Source: Asparagopsis taxiformis (lineage: Eukaryota; Rhodophyta; Florideophyceae; Bonnemaisoniales; Bonnemaisoniaceae). From it: a stretch of 64,000 bases of DNA. Of this stretch, positions 1 through 11,374 are shown piece by piece. Every line of letters begins with the position of its first letter. Position 1 is the first letter of the stretch. The stretch is taken from positions 310,001 through 374,000 of the forward strand of contig JALQPE010000211.1 of the NCBI GenBank assembly GCA_030407315.1. Direction: 5' to 3'. The position numbers and the translations under genes were made by a program. The notes under the pieces were generated by a model. That model worked only from the letters and a program-made list of their open reading frames with translations, ran no database searches and was not told where the DNA came from.

Positions 1-1982
1 AGTCTAGTATCCCAATAGGACAAGAAAGTGTCTGTGGAAATCCGTTTAGCTTTCCGTTCCGGTGGACAATTAGGCACACCAGCTTCTGGAGTCGTGGACT
101 CAATCTCAAATGAAGAACCGAAAGCTGCTTTGAAAAGCAGAGGTCCGGCACATTTTGGCAGGCCACACGAGCGTGCAATATTTGCGAAACTGTCGATACT
201 CGCATATCCACCAAGATCATTGAACGCAATCTCTACAGCAGCTCGTTCAGCCTTGAGCTTGTTCTTGCCATGTGTACTCATCTCACTTCCCAGGTAACCA
301 CCCCAACCCCTTCCTGCTTTTCTGTTTTTACGTTCTTTCAACCGTCTTGTGATTTCAGACCATGTGGTCGCCGGTCTGTGTGCCACGTCTGCGCACCCTG
401 GTTTCGAGTCTATAATTCCATCAGCACTTAATGAACGATGAAATGATGAAGGATTTTTCCCGTTTCCTGTACTTGCCGATTTATGGCTGTCATCGCTATC
501 TTCGATGTCCTCCAGTTCAATGTCTGCTACTTCAGATGAAAGCAACGACGAATCCGAATAGCTCTTGCGAATGGGATTTTTGGCAAGTTTCCCTGCATGT
601 GAATCCTCCAGCACATCTTCGTCGCTCACTGGACTAGCAGAATGGGCAACTGATGGCAACTGAGGGTTACCAACAGATTGAGGTGGATGGCCTGTCGCAT
701 AACCTCTTCCCATAGCATAAACAGCTTCAGTATCGTCCACATTCATTGGATCCAGATAGAATTTGAAGTGATTCAGAAGGCCGTGCATATCCCTAGTTGC
801 AGTTGAGCAGTATCTTTCTGTACCAATAACGACGGCAGGTATTCTGCCAATCACAACCGTGATTTGTCGAAGCGCATACTCGGTCGGTGCATACAGGAGG
901 ACCATATGAGAGTCGAGAAGTAACTCTGGCTGACTTGTTGCAACGTCTTTGTCTGATGCACGAATCATTACCTTTCCGCATTTGGCAAAGCTGTCTTCAA
1001 CTGCATAGCGTGCTAGACGTCGGAAACCCACAAGTAGAACCTTGACAATGGGACCAGAGGCAGGCTTGGTAACTGAACAAGGAATGAGATTTGGTGGAGA
1101 ACAATAACCAATCGGTTTGGGGGGCGCAGAAATCTTCTTCCGTGTTCGGCTCGGAGAGGGTGAAGCTGTTAGAGGCCGCTTAGTTTCTCGTGGTGTGGTT
1201 GGATTGCAAACGCCAGAAAAATTGATGTCGAGCACTATACGGCGCAATGCAGGAGATACACGTGCTTGGGCCGACTCACCATCTGCATGGAGAGAAATCG
1301 ATGAGTCAACTGTGAAGACGGCAAGAGCTGGACACTGCATGAGTGGGGTGACATCCAACTTGGAGGCGAGCCTGTTTCCGCCCAAACGAAGAGATCTGAG
1401 GTTTGGAGTGAAGGCGAGTGGGGAGAGGTCGAGGGGTTGATCATGCAAAGAATTGTCCTCTAAATAGAGGGAACGAAGAGCTTTGCACTTGCTGAGTGGG
1501 AAGAGATTGATGGATTGTAAATGATTGTCATGAAGCCAGAGACGTTCGAGCTTGGTACACGATGCGAGCGGAGAAAGATCGAGAGAAGTTATAGAGTTGC
1601 TATTGAGCGAAACAACGGAAAGGGCTGGACAGGAAGCCAGAGGTGTGAGGTCGACGATTTCCAAAGCATTAGCAGCGAGTGATATTTCTCGCAGGGCGTT
1701 GGAGAAGACGGCGGTCTGGAGAACGGTTAGAGAAATTGTGGCGAGTCCAAGGCCGGACATTGAAATGAAGTCTGTTTCTTCTGTGATAGTGACAGTGTGC
1801 TGGGAGCCATCAGTAGCGATTGCACGAACGGAGCAGTCATCTGATGAAACGGCGGAGGATGGGTTCTGGGGGCAGTTGATGAGGGAGACGAGAGATTGCA
1901 CCGAGTCGCTTTTGGGCAGAGGTCCAGTGCATGGGGATGTATTGATTTTGGAATGGTGATGATTGCAGGACAGTGCATACAT
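1..1982 (-). CDS. LRR protein with PP2A B''-like C-terminal segment (partial, 3' end beyond left edge)
   Basis: The minus frame is open from an in-frame stop near 2070 to the left edge. The first ATG, at 1982, gives 660 visible residues. Residues about 95-235 are five or six leucine-rich repeats of 22-24 residues with the LxxLxLxxNxL pattern. Residues about 312-410 form an alternating strand/helix segment starting KVLLVGF that faintly resembles a receiver fold without its acidic pocket. Residues 450-530 are acidic and Ser-rich. Residues 575-660 resemble the start of the PP2A B''/TON2 regulatory core (helix, GLP, LF, then FLSYW). If so, it is a phosphatase-targeting subunit. Coding is clear from the repeats; the B'' match is by eye and needs the missing 3' part. 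A plain EF-hand-like module is the alternative. Confidence 0.75.
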   Translation of the reverse strand, partial: MYALSCNHHHSKINTSPCTGPLPKSDSVQSLVSLINCPQNPSSAVSSDDCSVRAIATDGSQHTVTITEETDFISMSGLGLATISLTVLQTAVFSNALREISLAANALEIVDLTPLASCPALSVVSLNSNSITSLDLSPLASCTKLERLWLHDNHLQSINLFPLSKCKALRSLYLEDNSLHDQPLDLSPLAFTPNLRSLRLGGNRLASKLDVTPLMQCPALAVFTVDSSISLHADGESAQARVSPALRRIVLDINFSGVCNPTTPRETKRPLTASPSPSRTRKKISAPPKPIGYCSPPNLIPCSVTKPASGPIVKVLLVGFRRLARYAVEDSFAKCGKVMIRASDKDVATSQPELLLDSHMVLLYAPTEYALRQITVVIGRIPAVVIGTERYCSTATRDMHGLLNHFKFYLDPMNVDDTEAVYAMGRGYATGHPPQSVGNPQLPSVAHSASPVSDEDVLEDSHAGKLAKNPIRKSYSDSSLLSSEVADIELEDIEDSDDSHKSASTGNGKNPSSFHRSLSADGIIDSKPGCADVAHRPATTWSEITRRLKERKNRKAGRGWGGYLGSEMSTHGKNKLKAERAAVEIAFNDLGGYASIDSFANIARSCGLPKCAGPLLFKAAFGSSFEIESTTPEAGVPNCPPERKAKRISTDTFLSYWDTR

Positions 1983-4900
1983 GGCTGCGAGCGGGTGATT
2001 ACAATGGGCGAGGCGAAGGGTCAAAGCGGAGCATTCGTAATTACGCGCGGGAGTTGCAATGGGGACGGGCTAGGGGACGGATGGGGCGGAAGTGCAGTCA
2101 AGGGAGCACCGCAGCACGACAGAGTTGCAGTTTATGGTGAACGAGAAGGGATTGCGGGCGCGTGACAAGGCACAGTGGCATTTGCACGCCGGATATGGAC
2201 AGGGGTCACGGTGTGTGTGTGTGTGTGCACGATGCGCATAGCGGTGGGTGGTCGGTCGTAGAGAAGTGGCAAGTGAATGGAATGGATGACGAAATAATTA
2301 TGCATTTCAGCGCAGCGCACAGTGGAAGCTGTGTGGGCGTGCGCGCGGAAGGCGTGACCCATCGGTCGGGGGCGCGCGCGTGATCTGAAAGCCGCGACCA
2401 GTCTGGCCCCGCTATGCGCACCGCACAACGCATGCGCCGTAGCGATGGAAAGCTGCGCATCGCAGCGACAGTTTAGGGTGTCGTATCCGTAAATATCGTC
2501 CAACACCCGGCCCGTATTTTGGGTGCAGGGTTGTGCACTGCAATGGACAAACAGTCATTTGTTACAGGTCGATGCATGATTAAATCTCGCCGTACTCGTA
2601 TATGCACCGCAGATTTTCAAAAAAACGCCACCCAAGCCACACATGACGGTTGGTGTCGATATCTCGCGCACTCCCAACTGATCCGTTTTTCAAATCGCCA
2701 GATCTGCCCTTCGTCGCCGGCTCAATCATACATGGTATGTTGCATTGTCAGCACGTGTTTTTTCATTGGATGAGATTTGGCCAGGTGTCCTCGCCGCCAT
2801 CAAGCAACCACGGATATTTCGCGTTCATATTCGATTCGTTATTTTGGCTATTCGGTGGCGTGTGCACATGTAGCAACAGTGCATACCACCTTGTAGGCGA
2901 CGACGCGTCAGCACGCCAATCACCTGGCAGACTCGCTTGTCACATAATGTGCCGCTTGAATTACACCATTCCATTACCACTTTGTCCGGCGCGCGTTTGA
3001 TCACCCCAATCCACGTACAGGTAACATGTTACCCAATGTAGCCGCTCGACACGACACGGGCGCACGATCGTTGCAACTCTTATGTCGCCTGTGTGTCCGT
3101 TGGTCGACGTTGTGTATACTCAACCGTCGTTTCGTCCGGCCGGACTCCGTTGGGATGCCGATCACTTGTTTCGAGCCGGACGGAAGGCGGCCGTTTGTAT
3201 GAAAAGATGCTGCGTGTCTATCTCTTTTGGTCGACGCCATCGTTTTTCATGGTTGGATGGCTAGAATCGATACGGATATTGTGTGTAACCGAATGGAACG
3301 TTGCCGTACATTTGCCTGTTCGCCTCAATGTGTTGCCGCACGATGGACTGCGCCAGGGTAACATGCTATGCAGTTGATTGTGCTGTTTTTTACAGATGGA
3401 TGCATTTCGAGATGCATCTGGATTTCATGTTTCTATAACTTGTGGGATTTCTAAAACGTAATATTACACATACACTTGAGCTGGGGATCTGTTGCACACC
3501 CGAGTTGCACCACGTCGAAAACAAAAAGGGATTGTCTCTGCGCTGCCTCGTGTCCTGTTCCGTCAAATGTGGAAAAGCAATTTAGTTGGAAAGGGTTGTC
3601 TGCTTTGAGCACCTGCTCAATATATACGACAACTCGTTACATAGATATGCACCAATAACATGCAGGAAAAGCTTCTGACAATTATGGACTGCACTCGACT
3701 GGGGTCGATGCAACTGTATCTTCGCTCGGGTGTGAATCATTATGGACAGCTCACATGTTACAGTTAGGCAACCAAGAATCGAGGCTCGGTAGTCACGTCG
3801 ACTGTGACATACATCTTGTATGTTGGAGCTGCCCTAAATAGATCAACGTTCTATGCTTATGGCCGCGGCAAATGCAATATTCCATACATGTGCTATCGTA
3901 TGCAGGCGCTCCCGCTCTCAATATTATTTCCCTGTTCAATCGAGCAATCGTCAGAATAAGTGCCATGTAAGTGAACCGCTGTTGAATACCGAATCACTCG
4001 CTTAGCCTCCCAATCGCGTTGCAATTCAACATAACTTTCGTCATCGCTCCTCGATGTGTACCCTGTAGAGCGTCTGTGTCCGCCCTTTTAGACTAGGCTG
4101 GCGCTAGTGTTGATATGTCCCTGTAGCAATTTTATTCTACAGATGGGGCACGTTTTCAAACTTGACATGGGGGCTACTTCTTCCACCGCCGCTTGAGCTC
4201 ATACCAACATTTTGTATGTGCCGCATGCAGTACGATGTCAACGTCCTATAGCACACTGAGAAAAAGCAATATCGACTAAACGTGCACTATGGTAGCGATA
4301 TCGACATATCCGACCCAGGATACGCTATAGTGTGTAAGCCGAGATGGGAAACAATATTCACTTGTAGAGGAACGTATTGCGCGATGGGCAAGAAGAGTCT
4401 GTCCGAAGGCGGCAGCAGTGTTTAGCAACGATGATAGCATGGCGAGCGCGAATCGTGCATGGTTGGTTGTTCAAATCCCAGCGGCGGAGTTGCCAATTGT
4501 TACATGCTGTCTACCAATCATAAATTATGCAATGTGTGCATGAATAGCGAGATGTAGAAAGACAAATAAGTTTTTCAACGACGAAATGATCTTCAGCATG
4601 AATGATTCTACAGGGCCTCCACTTGCTTACGCGTATATATGCTTGCCTGATTTTTTCGCGACGGCGCCAAAATCTGTGGTCGAAATTGGTACATCCTTTA
4701 TTCCGCCTCCCTGAACTGGCATGATCAGGGAAGATATTTCCGAATATTCTTCGAAACGTTGCTTAGCGACTGTCACGTTGTGGAATTCCACACTTCTGCA
4801 ACGTTTTGCAAAATATCACAAGTCGGTTGGTCGCACTCATGACTTATGCTGCACGTGAGTACAATCTCGCAAATAATCTAGATCTTGATGCCGCCAGTGC

Positions 4901-5616
4901 GCCTTGATCACGCTTCATTGTCTCCGACGGACAGTGCAACGCGTATTGTAGCAACAGTCCTCATCTCTCTCTTTGCGTCATTCCTACACACATATGCCGT
5001 CCCAGACGGTAGAGTGACGGCAATGTAACTCGCGATTATCGGCCCAATTGATAGTGCAGCACTCTATTGGAGATACACCTTTTTCTGCCAGCGTGTATTG
5101 CGGAAACGTTCGAGAGCCATAATTGTTTGAGAATGCCCAACTTGCTGCAGTCCAATCTGGTTGGTGAGATTAGAGATATTTTCGAGGAAAACTTCAAAGG
5201 AGTGCGACTTGGCATTGCTTTCTTTCATGTGAGCTCCAATTGTAGAAACCCCACCATCCTAATCATTTGTCAACACTTGAAGGTAGACGAGCACCTTCGA
5301 ACGCGGTGGCAATTGGAGCGCATCTGGCAGGAATGAAGTAAGCTTTGGTCATGGTAAAGGCTTCAGCCGGAAAATATTCAAAATTCAAGTCAACCAACTT
5401 ACGGTAATGGCTCTGCTACGTGTCGCAGCTTGTGCCACACGTGTTCTAGTCATGGTTCCACATCTGGCAACAAAATCAAACGTTGCTCCACACAAACTAC
5501 AACATTAGCCTCTCTGCTCATACCGGGCATCGTTTCACCTCATCTCAGCCATCGATTATCTCGCAAACGGCGCCAGTGATGCAGCAAAAGGCATGACCTA
5601 ACTTTCGTCATCTCAA
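1983..5616. other. gene-free interval of about 3.6 kb
   Basis: Only short, unconvincing frames occur on either strand, several of them opening with TTG or GTG. There is a TG dinucleotide run near 2211-2228 and a small perfect hairpin at 3399-3418. I see no transposase, reverse transcriptase, tRNA or conserved domain. The left end should hold the promoter of the LRR gene and the right end that of the mitochondrial carrier gene. Confidence 0.6.
2211..2228. repeat. TG dinucleotide microsatellite
   Basis: An uninterrupted run of alternating T and G lies in the gene-free interval upstream of the LRR gene. It has no further support as a functional element. Confidence 0.8.
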
Positions 5617-6872
5617 ATGGACAACGACACGTCCTCCTTCCCGCATCAGCCGCCGGTGCCGTATGCCAAACTCAAGTCCTTTCTGGCCGGCGCGGTGTCG
5701 GGCGCCATAGCCAAAACCAGTGTGGCTCCATTTGACAGGTTAGCTCTGCGCGTCGATATCTATTTCTATATCATCCAATCTGTCTACTAATCCCGCCTCA
5801 TTCTCTAACAGGACCAAAATATTAATGCAGGTATCGCAGATGTACGGATGGGATAGATACAGAGGATCTGTATGGAATTCAATGAGGACAATATGGCAAA
5901 CGGAGGGCTTTCGCGGCTTTTTTCGAGGCAACTCAGCGACCGTTGTTAGAATTATGCCATACGCTGCTATACAATATTCCTCCTTCGAATACTTCCATGA
6001 AACTCTCTCCCTTCATGTTTTTCGATCTGAAAAACCGAGTCCGCTCAAGAGATTTCTCGCAGGCGCTCTGGCCGGTTCGACAAGTGTCCTTTGTACATAT
6101 CCCATCGATCTCGCTCGAACCGTTCTGGCAGTTCAGGTCGTTGCAGATTCCGGTCCCAAACCTGTGCAAAGATTAGGCATTTTCAAAGCCTTGTATTCGA
6201 TTGCTCGCGAGCAAGGCCCGTCCGCACTTTATCGCGGCATGTATCCTACCCTTGTGGGCGTCGTTCCCTATGCGGGTATCAGCTTTCTGTCCTTCGGTGT
6301 TCTCAAACGAGCGTGCGACAAACGCGCCATTACTGAACGATCACCAGTGGCCACTTCCTTATTGTGCGGCGGATCTGCTGGATTGTGTAAGTTGTTTGCT
6401 GTTTTAACTGCGCTTATGTGTTCAGCCAATTTCGCATCTAACGTGGCCGACGTCCATTGTATTGCTGTTCACTAGTGGCCCAATGCTGCACATATCCTTT
6501 CGATCTAGTACGTAGACGATTGCAAGCGCTGCATAAACCGGAGCTTATGACACAGCAGGAAAAGGTGAGTCAGATTCTGTCGTGAACAAAGGTCAAGGTT
6601 GTTATAATTTACTGACCTGTACGCGATTAACGTCGTATTCTTTCCAGAACTTTCTTCAAGCTGCACAAAATAACAGGCGAGTCATGTCTTTCTCAATTTC
6701 AAGTGCTGTTCTTTTCATCGTCAGAACAGAGGGGTTGAGGGGGTTGTATAGAGGTGTGTCGTTGAACTTTCTCAAGACTGCACCAGCCATGTCAATAAGC
6801 TTCACCTGCTACGACAAGATTCGAACAGCATTTGGCGTTCCCCCAGGGAAGTTTTCTGCGACGCGGGGTTAA
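5617..6872 (+). CDS. mitochondrial carrier, SLC25A42/Leu5-like (CoA transporter type), four exons
   Basis: Exons are 5617-5738, 5812-6386, 6476-6564 and 6648-6872. The introns (73, 89 and 83 nt) have GT..AG ends and join in frame to 336 residues. The three tandem carrier repeats each show a Px[D/E]xx[K/R]-type signature: APFDRTK in repeat 1, YPIDLAR in repeat 2 and YPFDLVRRR in repeat 3. The first repeat, with AKTSVAPFDRTKI followed by FRGNSATVVRIMPYAAIQ, closely follows the SLC25A42/SLC25A16/Leu5 group, which moves CoA or adenine nucleotides across the inner mitochondrial membrane. Substrate is inferred from that resemblance. At four exons it is the most intron-rich gene of the window. It lies tail to tail with the PHD gene. 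Confidence 0.85.
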
Positions 6873-7023
6873 AGGCTGCACTATATTTCCCAGTTTCCAG
6901 CTTTTGTCCATTCTTGTTTACACTATATTCTGTCGTGCCACAAGTTGTAGTTCAGGTGTCGTGTTGTACAACTACAGTTAGTTAACAAAGGGAGCTTCTA
7001 CATAACCTATGTTTTTGATCTAC

Positions 7024-9156
7024 TCAATTTCGCTTTGTGGATTCCCCATCAACTATGCTTCGTTCTATACTACGTCTCATTGTGCGAGAATCCACGACGA
7101 CCTGTTCCCTCTCCCCGACGGAAGGTCCTAACAGCCCCATTCTTAACAGTTCAAAGTTATTCTTCCGCGCTTCAATTTCATCCGGTTCCAGCGGATCACG
7201 AATCTTCCATCTCGATGATGATGATGCCCTACTCGCTTTTCGCGAACGACCGTGCGACGGAGTTGCAGATTCCGAAATACGCAAACCCGTTTTGTCTGGC
7301 AGAACAGGTTCGATTTGGATGGACCATGCATCTGGGATTCCATTAATCTCTACCGGTTGATCATACAATCCAAACGTTCTTAACATGCACTGAATACACA
7401 TAAACCTCTTCTTAGGTCTTCCGTTGGTTATAAATGCCAATTCACTCTCGAGCAAATTTGTGCATTCTATGTGCGACCACATTCCACACAGTCCACATTG
7501 GATGGAACTCTCGTCTTCGTCACAGCTGGATCTTTCACAAACACAGGAAAATATCCTCTGGATGGAAGACCAATCTCGGTCAGCAGGACCGGATACCGCT
7601 TCATCAATTATGTGAATAGCCGAATTTCTCTTCGGTTTCTGTGCATCCGATCCCTTGTCATCATGCGATTTTTTGGCATCTGAACTCAGTGAAACATCTG
7701 TGTGGACCCATCTTCTGGGAGTTCCTTTTCTTCGCCTCCGTCGTCGGCGCACTGTCGTTTCCGTCCCCCCTTGCCGCTGTCTATTGTTAGCGATCCCAGA
7801 TATATCCTCTGTATCTGTAATGACCAAGTCCGCACATGCATCCCGTAATTCCTCATCTAGACCATCATTATTCTCATCATCTTTGCTGTGGAATGGAAAC
7901 TTTTCAGTACTTTTGAACGAAGTCGATATTCGTATATCTCTTCCCAAGGGACTGAAAGAGCCCAATCGCCTTCGATCGTGTAATGCTGTGCCGAATTGAT
8001 GAGGTCGTCGTCGAAATTTCCTCCCATTGCGATAATTGCGCGATCGACCGCCATCAGCAAGACCAGAGTCTGAAAGCAAGTGGTCCTTACTGTAGTGATC
8101 GTCTCCCACTCGTTCTCTACCATGAAAGCTGTTCGCACGCCTGCTAGCTCCATAAACATGACGTCCACTTCTGTGTTTAGGTCTAGCACGAGGACCTAGA
8201 CTGGGACCATCACCGTAGCTATCGCTCTTGCGTGGAATGGGAATGACGGATAGGTCATCATTTGGAAAAGAATCTGTAGCGAAAGCTGTGTTTAAATCAT
8301 CTTCATTTCTATCCCAATCATCTGGGAAATTGGGTTCGATTACGTCCTCATCATCTGAATAAAGAGTGCGATTTTCCGAGCGTTGGCGAGAGTGCGTGTC
8401 ATGGCGACGCCAAGGACTGTAACCTGCGTTCTGCCGTCCTCGAGAATCTGCAAGCTTGATTCTCTTTGGATGGGGCGATGACAAGTTCGCACCTAAAAGT
8501 GAGTTACCATTACGCTTTTGCAAGTGGGCGGGCTCCGTTACTGGTATCCATTCACCCAGGAAAAAACTGTTCGGGGGTCTACTTGCAGTCTTGTTCTGAT
8601 TCTGTGAGGCGCTCTTTTGCGAGTTGCCAGTAGTTGAATTTTGGGCTCTCGACGGGGCTTTTCTCAGGTTGCTATCCTTTTTGGTGGTTAGTTTTGTCCT
8701 TGTAGGAGCCACCAACCAAGCCCTTCTAGACACTTCGGCAACAGGAGGAGGAGAAGTTTCTCGTTCCTCTTCGGTATCAGTAAGTTCTGGAAGCGGGACA
8801 ATGTTATTGTCAGTCTGGGGTTTTTCGGGGCTTTTCTCTTGCTCTTCAATTTCCTCGACAACTGTTAGATCAACAACATCAGGTGCCTCGACAGGTTCAG
8901 GTTTGTCCAGAGGAACAACTTTTGAAGGTGAGGTGGGAACAGGGGATTGAGAAGCAACTGGCGGCTCTTTCTTCTCTATTCGATTTTCCTTCACGGCCTT
9001 CCATGGCAGGAGAACAGGGTCAGCGCTGCCGAGGAATTTCACCTTGACGTTCTTGTCTCGGCCCTTAACTGCATCTTCAACTACTCGGGCACGCCGCAAA
9101 AAATTTGTACCAGGCCGCTTTGCCTCGAGTATTGTACCTGCAGTTAATGTGAGCAT
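7024..9156 (-). CDS. PHD-finger chromatin protein, 710 aa
   Basis: A single exon with an ATG start. Residues 1-55 form a small beta-rich segment, possibly Tudor-like. The middle is long, disordered and rich in Ser, Arg and acidic residues, with basic RRRRRRR-type nuclear signals near 475. A PHD finger spans about 538-590. Its ligands run CxC, CxxC, HxxC and CxxC, with acidic residues after the first pair and the Trp of the GMWSH motif. This arrangement is that of the Set3/MLL5/Spp1 PHD class, many members of which read histone H3 trimethyl-Lys4; the ligand here is inferred. I do not recognise a specific orthologue. Confidence 0.8.
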   Translation of the reverse strand: MLTLTAGTILEAKRPGTNFLRRARVVEDAVKGRDKNVKVKFLGSADPVLLPWKAVKENRIEKKEPPVASQSPVPTSPSKVVPLDKPEPVEAPDVVDLTVVEEIEEQEKSPEKPQTDNNIVPLPELTDTEEERETSPPPVAEVSRRAWLVAPTRTKLTTKKDSNLRKAPSRAQNSTTGNSQKSASQNQNKTASRPPNSFFLGEWIPVTEPAHLQKRNGNSLLGANLSSPHPKRIKLADSRGRQNAGYSPWRRHDTHSRQRSENRTLYSDDEDVIEPNFPDDWDRNEDDLNTAFATDSFPNDDLSVIPIPRKSDSYGDGPSLGPRARPKHRSGRHVYGASRRANSFHGRERVGDDHYSKDHLLSDSGLADGGRSRNYRNGRKFRRRPHQFGTALHDRRRLGSFSPLGRDIRISTSFKSTEKFPFHSKDDENNDGLDEELRDACADLVITDTEDISGIANNRQRQGGTETTVRRRRRRRKGTPRRWVHTDVSLSSDAKKSHDDKGSDAQKPKRNSAIHIIDEAVSGPADRDWSSIQRIFSCVCERSSCDEDESSIQCGLCGMWSHIECTNLLESELAFITNGRPKKRFMCIQCMLRTFGLYDQPVEINGIPDAWSIQIEPVLPDKTGLRISESATPSHGRSRKASRASSSSRWKIRDPLEPDEIEARKNNFELLRMGLLGPSVGEREQVVVDSRTMRRSIERSIVDGESTKRN

Positions 9157-9791
9157 GCTCCGGCAACTGCCAGTAGGTTTGATTTTCTATGTGCACACCG
9201 CAGAAGAGTCAATAGGCTGTTACAGATATTCTCCTCCACTGATGTAGTATGCTACTGCAATAGGGGTATGTAGCGCGCTTCCACTGCGAGCCCGGCTTGA
9301 GCGGCTATGAAATTTCGGTTTCAGGGAAGGAGGGAAAGTTTGCTCTGTGAGTGTTGATCGAAGCGAGGTACAAAAACAAGCCAGCTTGCGAGCTGTTGAC
9401 GAAAAAGTTATGATGGTTACTGTTACATGCGAGCAGTGATGTGAACTGGAAACGGTTGAGGGACTTAAGGCGTGGCAGTAAAGAAATGATGTAGAGTTAG
9501 TTGTTACTGGAGCGACGTTGAACAGGAAGAGGATGGACTCGTATACATAGACCTGAACGGCTGAAGGCCATTTGTAATTTACCAGTCCATTGTTTGGTAA
9601 CACCGTTAGCTGTTCCAATTTTGAAGTGTTTTGTCCACGTTTCGTTGATCAAACCTATTACTGTATTCTTCGAAAACAGATGCTACAATATTTAATGTCG
9701 GTAATGGCCTCACCTCAACAGGACTCATCTACTTCGCGTATTTTAATGTACAACCCCCACGTTTTACCGAGTCACTGAGAACATCAAAGCT
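9157..9791. other. intergenic interval, promoter side of the PHD gene
   Basis: About 630 bp between the start of the PHD gene and the stop of the Phe-tRNA synthetase gene, both on the minus strand. It should contain the PHD gene promoter and the synthetase terminator. A 132-codon minus frame crosses it but opens with TTG and has no recognisable features. Confidence 0.5.
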
Positions 9792-10922
9792 TCATCTAAC
9801 GGTTACAGGCAGCTTGCGCCCAATAATTTCCCTAATGTCATAGTACAACGAATTCACCTCTTCATGAGTGAGACTTCTCTCCATGCTTTGAAAGACTATT
9901 CTGAAACACAAGCTCTTTCTCCCCTCTCTTTCAAACGTATCCACCAACGACACACTCTCCACCAAATCCCCCGCAATAGACCTGACAAATTCATGTATAT
10001 CATTCTCATGGAACGCCTCTTGATCATCCAGCCAAAATGACACATCCTTTTTTACGCTAGGATACACTGAAAACTGCTTGAACCTCGCATCAAGTCTTCC
10101 TCCTTCAAATTGTGACAAAAACCGCTCATCTTCACTCCAGAACAATCTTATATCCGGCACACCGAACAACACCATCGCAAGTCGTTCCAGCCCCAGTCCA
10201 AATGCCCATCCATTGACATCTTCTGGTATCCCTGCGCTTCGCAGCACATTGCGATGAAGCAAACCACATCCGAGAAGCTCGAGCCACTCCCCTTGCCAGT
10301 ACACTTCAAGTTCAAAACTGGGTGTTGTAAAAGGAAACGTCGCGTCCACCCAGCGTGATTCAATGTCAAGTCCGAATAAATGTCCCGCAAGTGCCGTGAG
10401 CGTTTGTTGTAAATCTGTCACAATTTCATCGCGGGGAGTGTTAGGTTGGAATAGACGCACCGCATCGATCTGATGGAACACGGGATAGTGTGTGCGATCG
10501 ACGGTGTCTCTGCGATAGACATCACCACAGAGTATGAAGGCCTGGTTTCCAGTGCGCAGAAGGGATACATCGTGAGCTGTCATGTGGGTTCGTAGTAGCG
10601 TGTCATTGTCGATATAGTAGGTGTCAGATGGTGCACGACTGGGATGATTTGGAGGGACGTTGAGATCATTGAAGCATTGTTCGATGGTTACAATTGGTGA
10701 GAGATCGTTGTAAGTCGTAAACAGAGATGGATGAGTTTTGTTAAAGTGTTGTTCGATAGCGGCGCGAAGTGTGTTGAGTGGATGGTGTCGTTTGAGATGC
10801 AGTTTGGAAGTGGTTTTCTGCCAGATGCTTGGTGGGATCTTTGAGGGTCCTTGCGCTTGTGCATTGGGTACGGCAGAGCTGATTAGACGGTTAGCTAATC
10901 GAGAAACGGGGAAGCGACGCAT
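9792..10922 (-). CDS. FARS2: organellar phenylalanyl-tRNA synthetase, single-chain type
   Basis: 376 residues from the ATG at 10922; the frame extends upstream to a TTG but has no earlier ATG. The N-terminus (MRRFPVSRLANRLISS) is basic and Ser/Arg-rich, as in organelle targeting peptides. Class II synthetase motifs are visible: motif 2 around YPVFHQIDAVR, the phenylalanine pocket near LELLGCGLLHRNV, and motif 3 with GLGLERLAM. The last 90 or so residues are the FDX-ACB anticodon-binding domain (KQFSVYPSVKKDVSFWL). The enzyme charges tRNA-Phe in mitochondria and, in plants, often also in plastids; dual targeting here is inference. It is divergent from the dihydrolipoamide dehydrogenase gene. 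Confidence 0.92.
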   Translation of the reverse strand: MRRFPVSRLANRLISSAVPNAQAQGPSKIPPSIWQKTTSKLHLKRHHPLNTLRAAIEQHFNKTHPSLFTTYNDLSPIVTIEQCFNDLNVPPNHPSRAPSDTYYIDNDTLLRTHMTAHDVSLLRTGNQAFILCGDVYRRDTVDRTHYPVFHQIDAVRLFQPNTPRDEIVTDLQQTLTALAGHLFGLDIESRWVDATFPFTTPSFELEVYWQGEWLELLGCGLLHRNVLRSAGIPEDVNGWAFGLGLERLAMVLFGVPDIRLFWSEDERFLSQFEGGRLDARFKQFSVYPSVKKDVSFWLDDQEAFHENDIHEFVRSIAGDLVESVSLVDTFEREGRKSLCFRIVFQSMERSLTHEEVNSLYYDIREIIGRKLPVTVR

Positions 10923-11374
10923 AATTTTAGATCGGAGCAAGTAGATAATTGCGTACCGGATGATGTGGCAACGGATCAACGCAATGAACAATCTGAAGAT
11001 TGACAATCAAGTTGATTTCGTGCGTCACACACGTGTCTTATTGAGAGGATCATAGATATCAATGGGTGCGTAGCCAAGTGTCCTCTGCTATGTGGTTCAC
11101 ACGAGAAGGATGAATATCTGCCATCCATTCCAGCCAATAAAAACACGAATACACGTCAGAAAGTTTTGTGAAGGAGAACGATTCTACTTCGCACAATGTT
11201 TCATGGAGAAGTATAACATCGAAAGAGTTGGCTCTATCCCTGCCACTCATCTTGTGATCATATCAATCCAAAAATATCAAATTTCACAATCGCAACCGCA
11301 TTCCCTTGTATACATAGACACCGTCAGCATTGCCTCGAGCCCATTAGTGCTCTCGTGTTCGCAGCTCATCAACA
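10923..11374. promoter_or_regulatory. shared divergent promoter region of FARS2 and LPD
   Basis: About 450 bp separates two divergent genes for organellar proteins. No conserved frame is visible inside it. I infer a bidirectional promoter from gene orientation only. Confidence 0.45.

Noticed and set aside
1117..1440. Plus-strand 107-codon open frame
   Set aside because: It is the antisense shadow of the LRR gene, whose repeats are clear on the minus strand.
3399..3418. 7-bp hairpin (GATGCAT, 6-base loop) as a possible regulatory RNA or terminator
   Set aside because: The ATGCAT core is self-complementary and common by chance; there is no U-tract or neighbouring gene to terminate.
4411..4494. 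tRNA-like stretch with a GTTCAAATCC word and partly complementary ends
   Set aside because: The T-loop would need 11 bases, the D-arm does not form, and the acceptor has a wobble and a mismatch.
5067..5336. 89-codon plus-strand frame just upstream of the mitochondrial carrier
   Set aside because: It opens with TTG, has no motif, and does not join the carrier's first exon.
9220..9618. 132-codon minus frame upstream of the PHD gene
   Set aside because: It starts with TTG, has biased Ser/Thr-rich composition and no recognisable domain; probably promoter or leader sequence.
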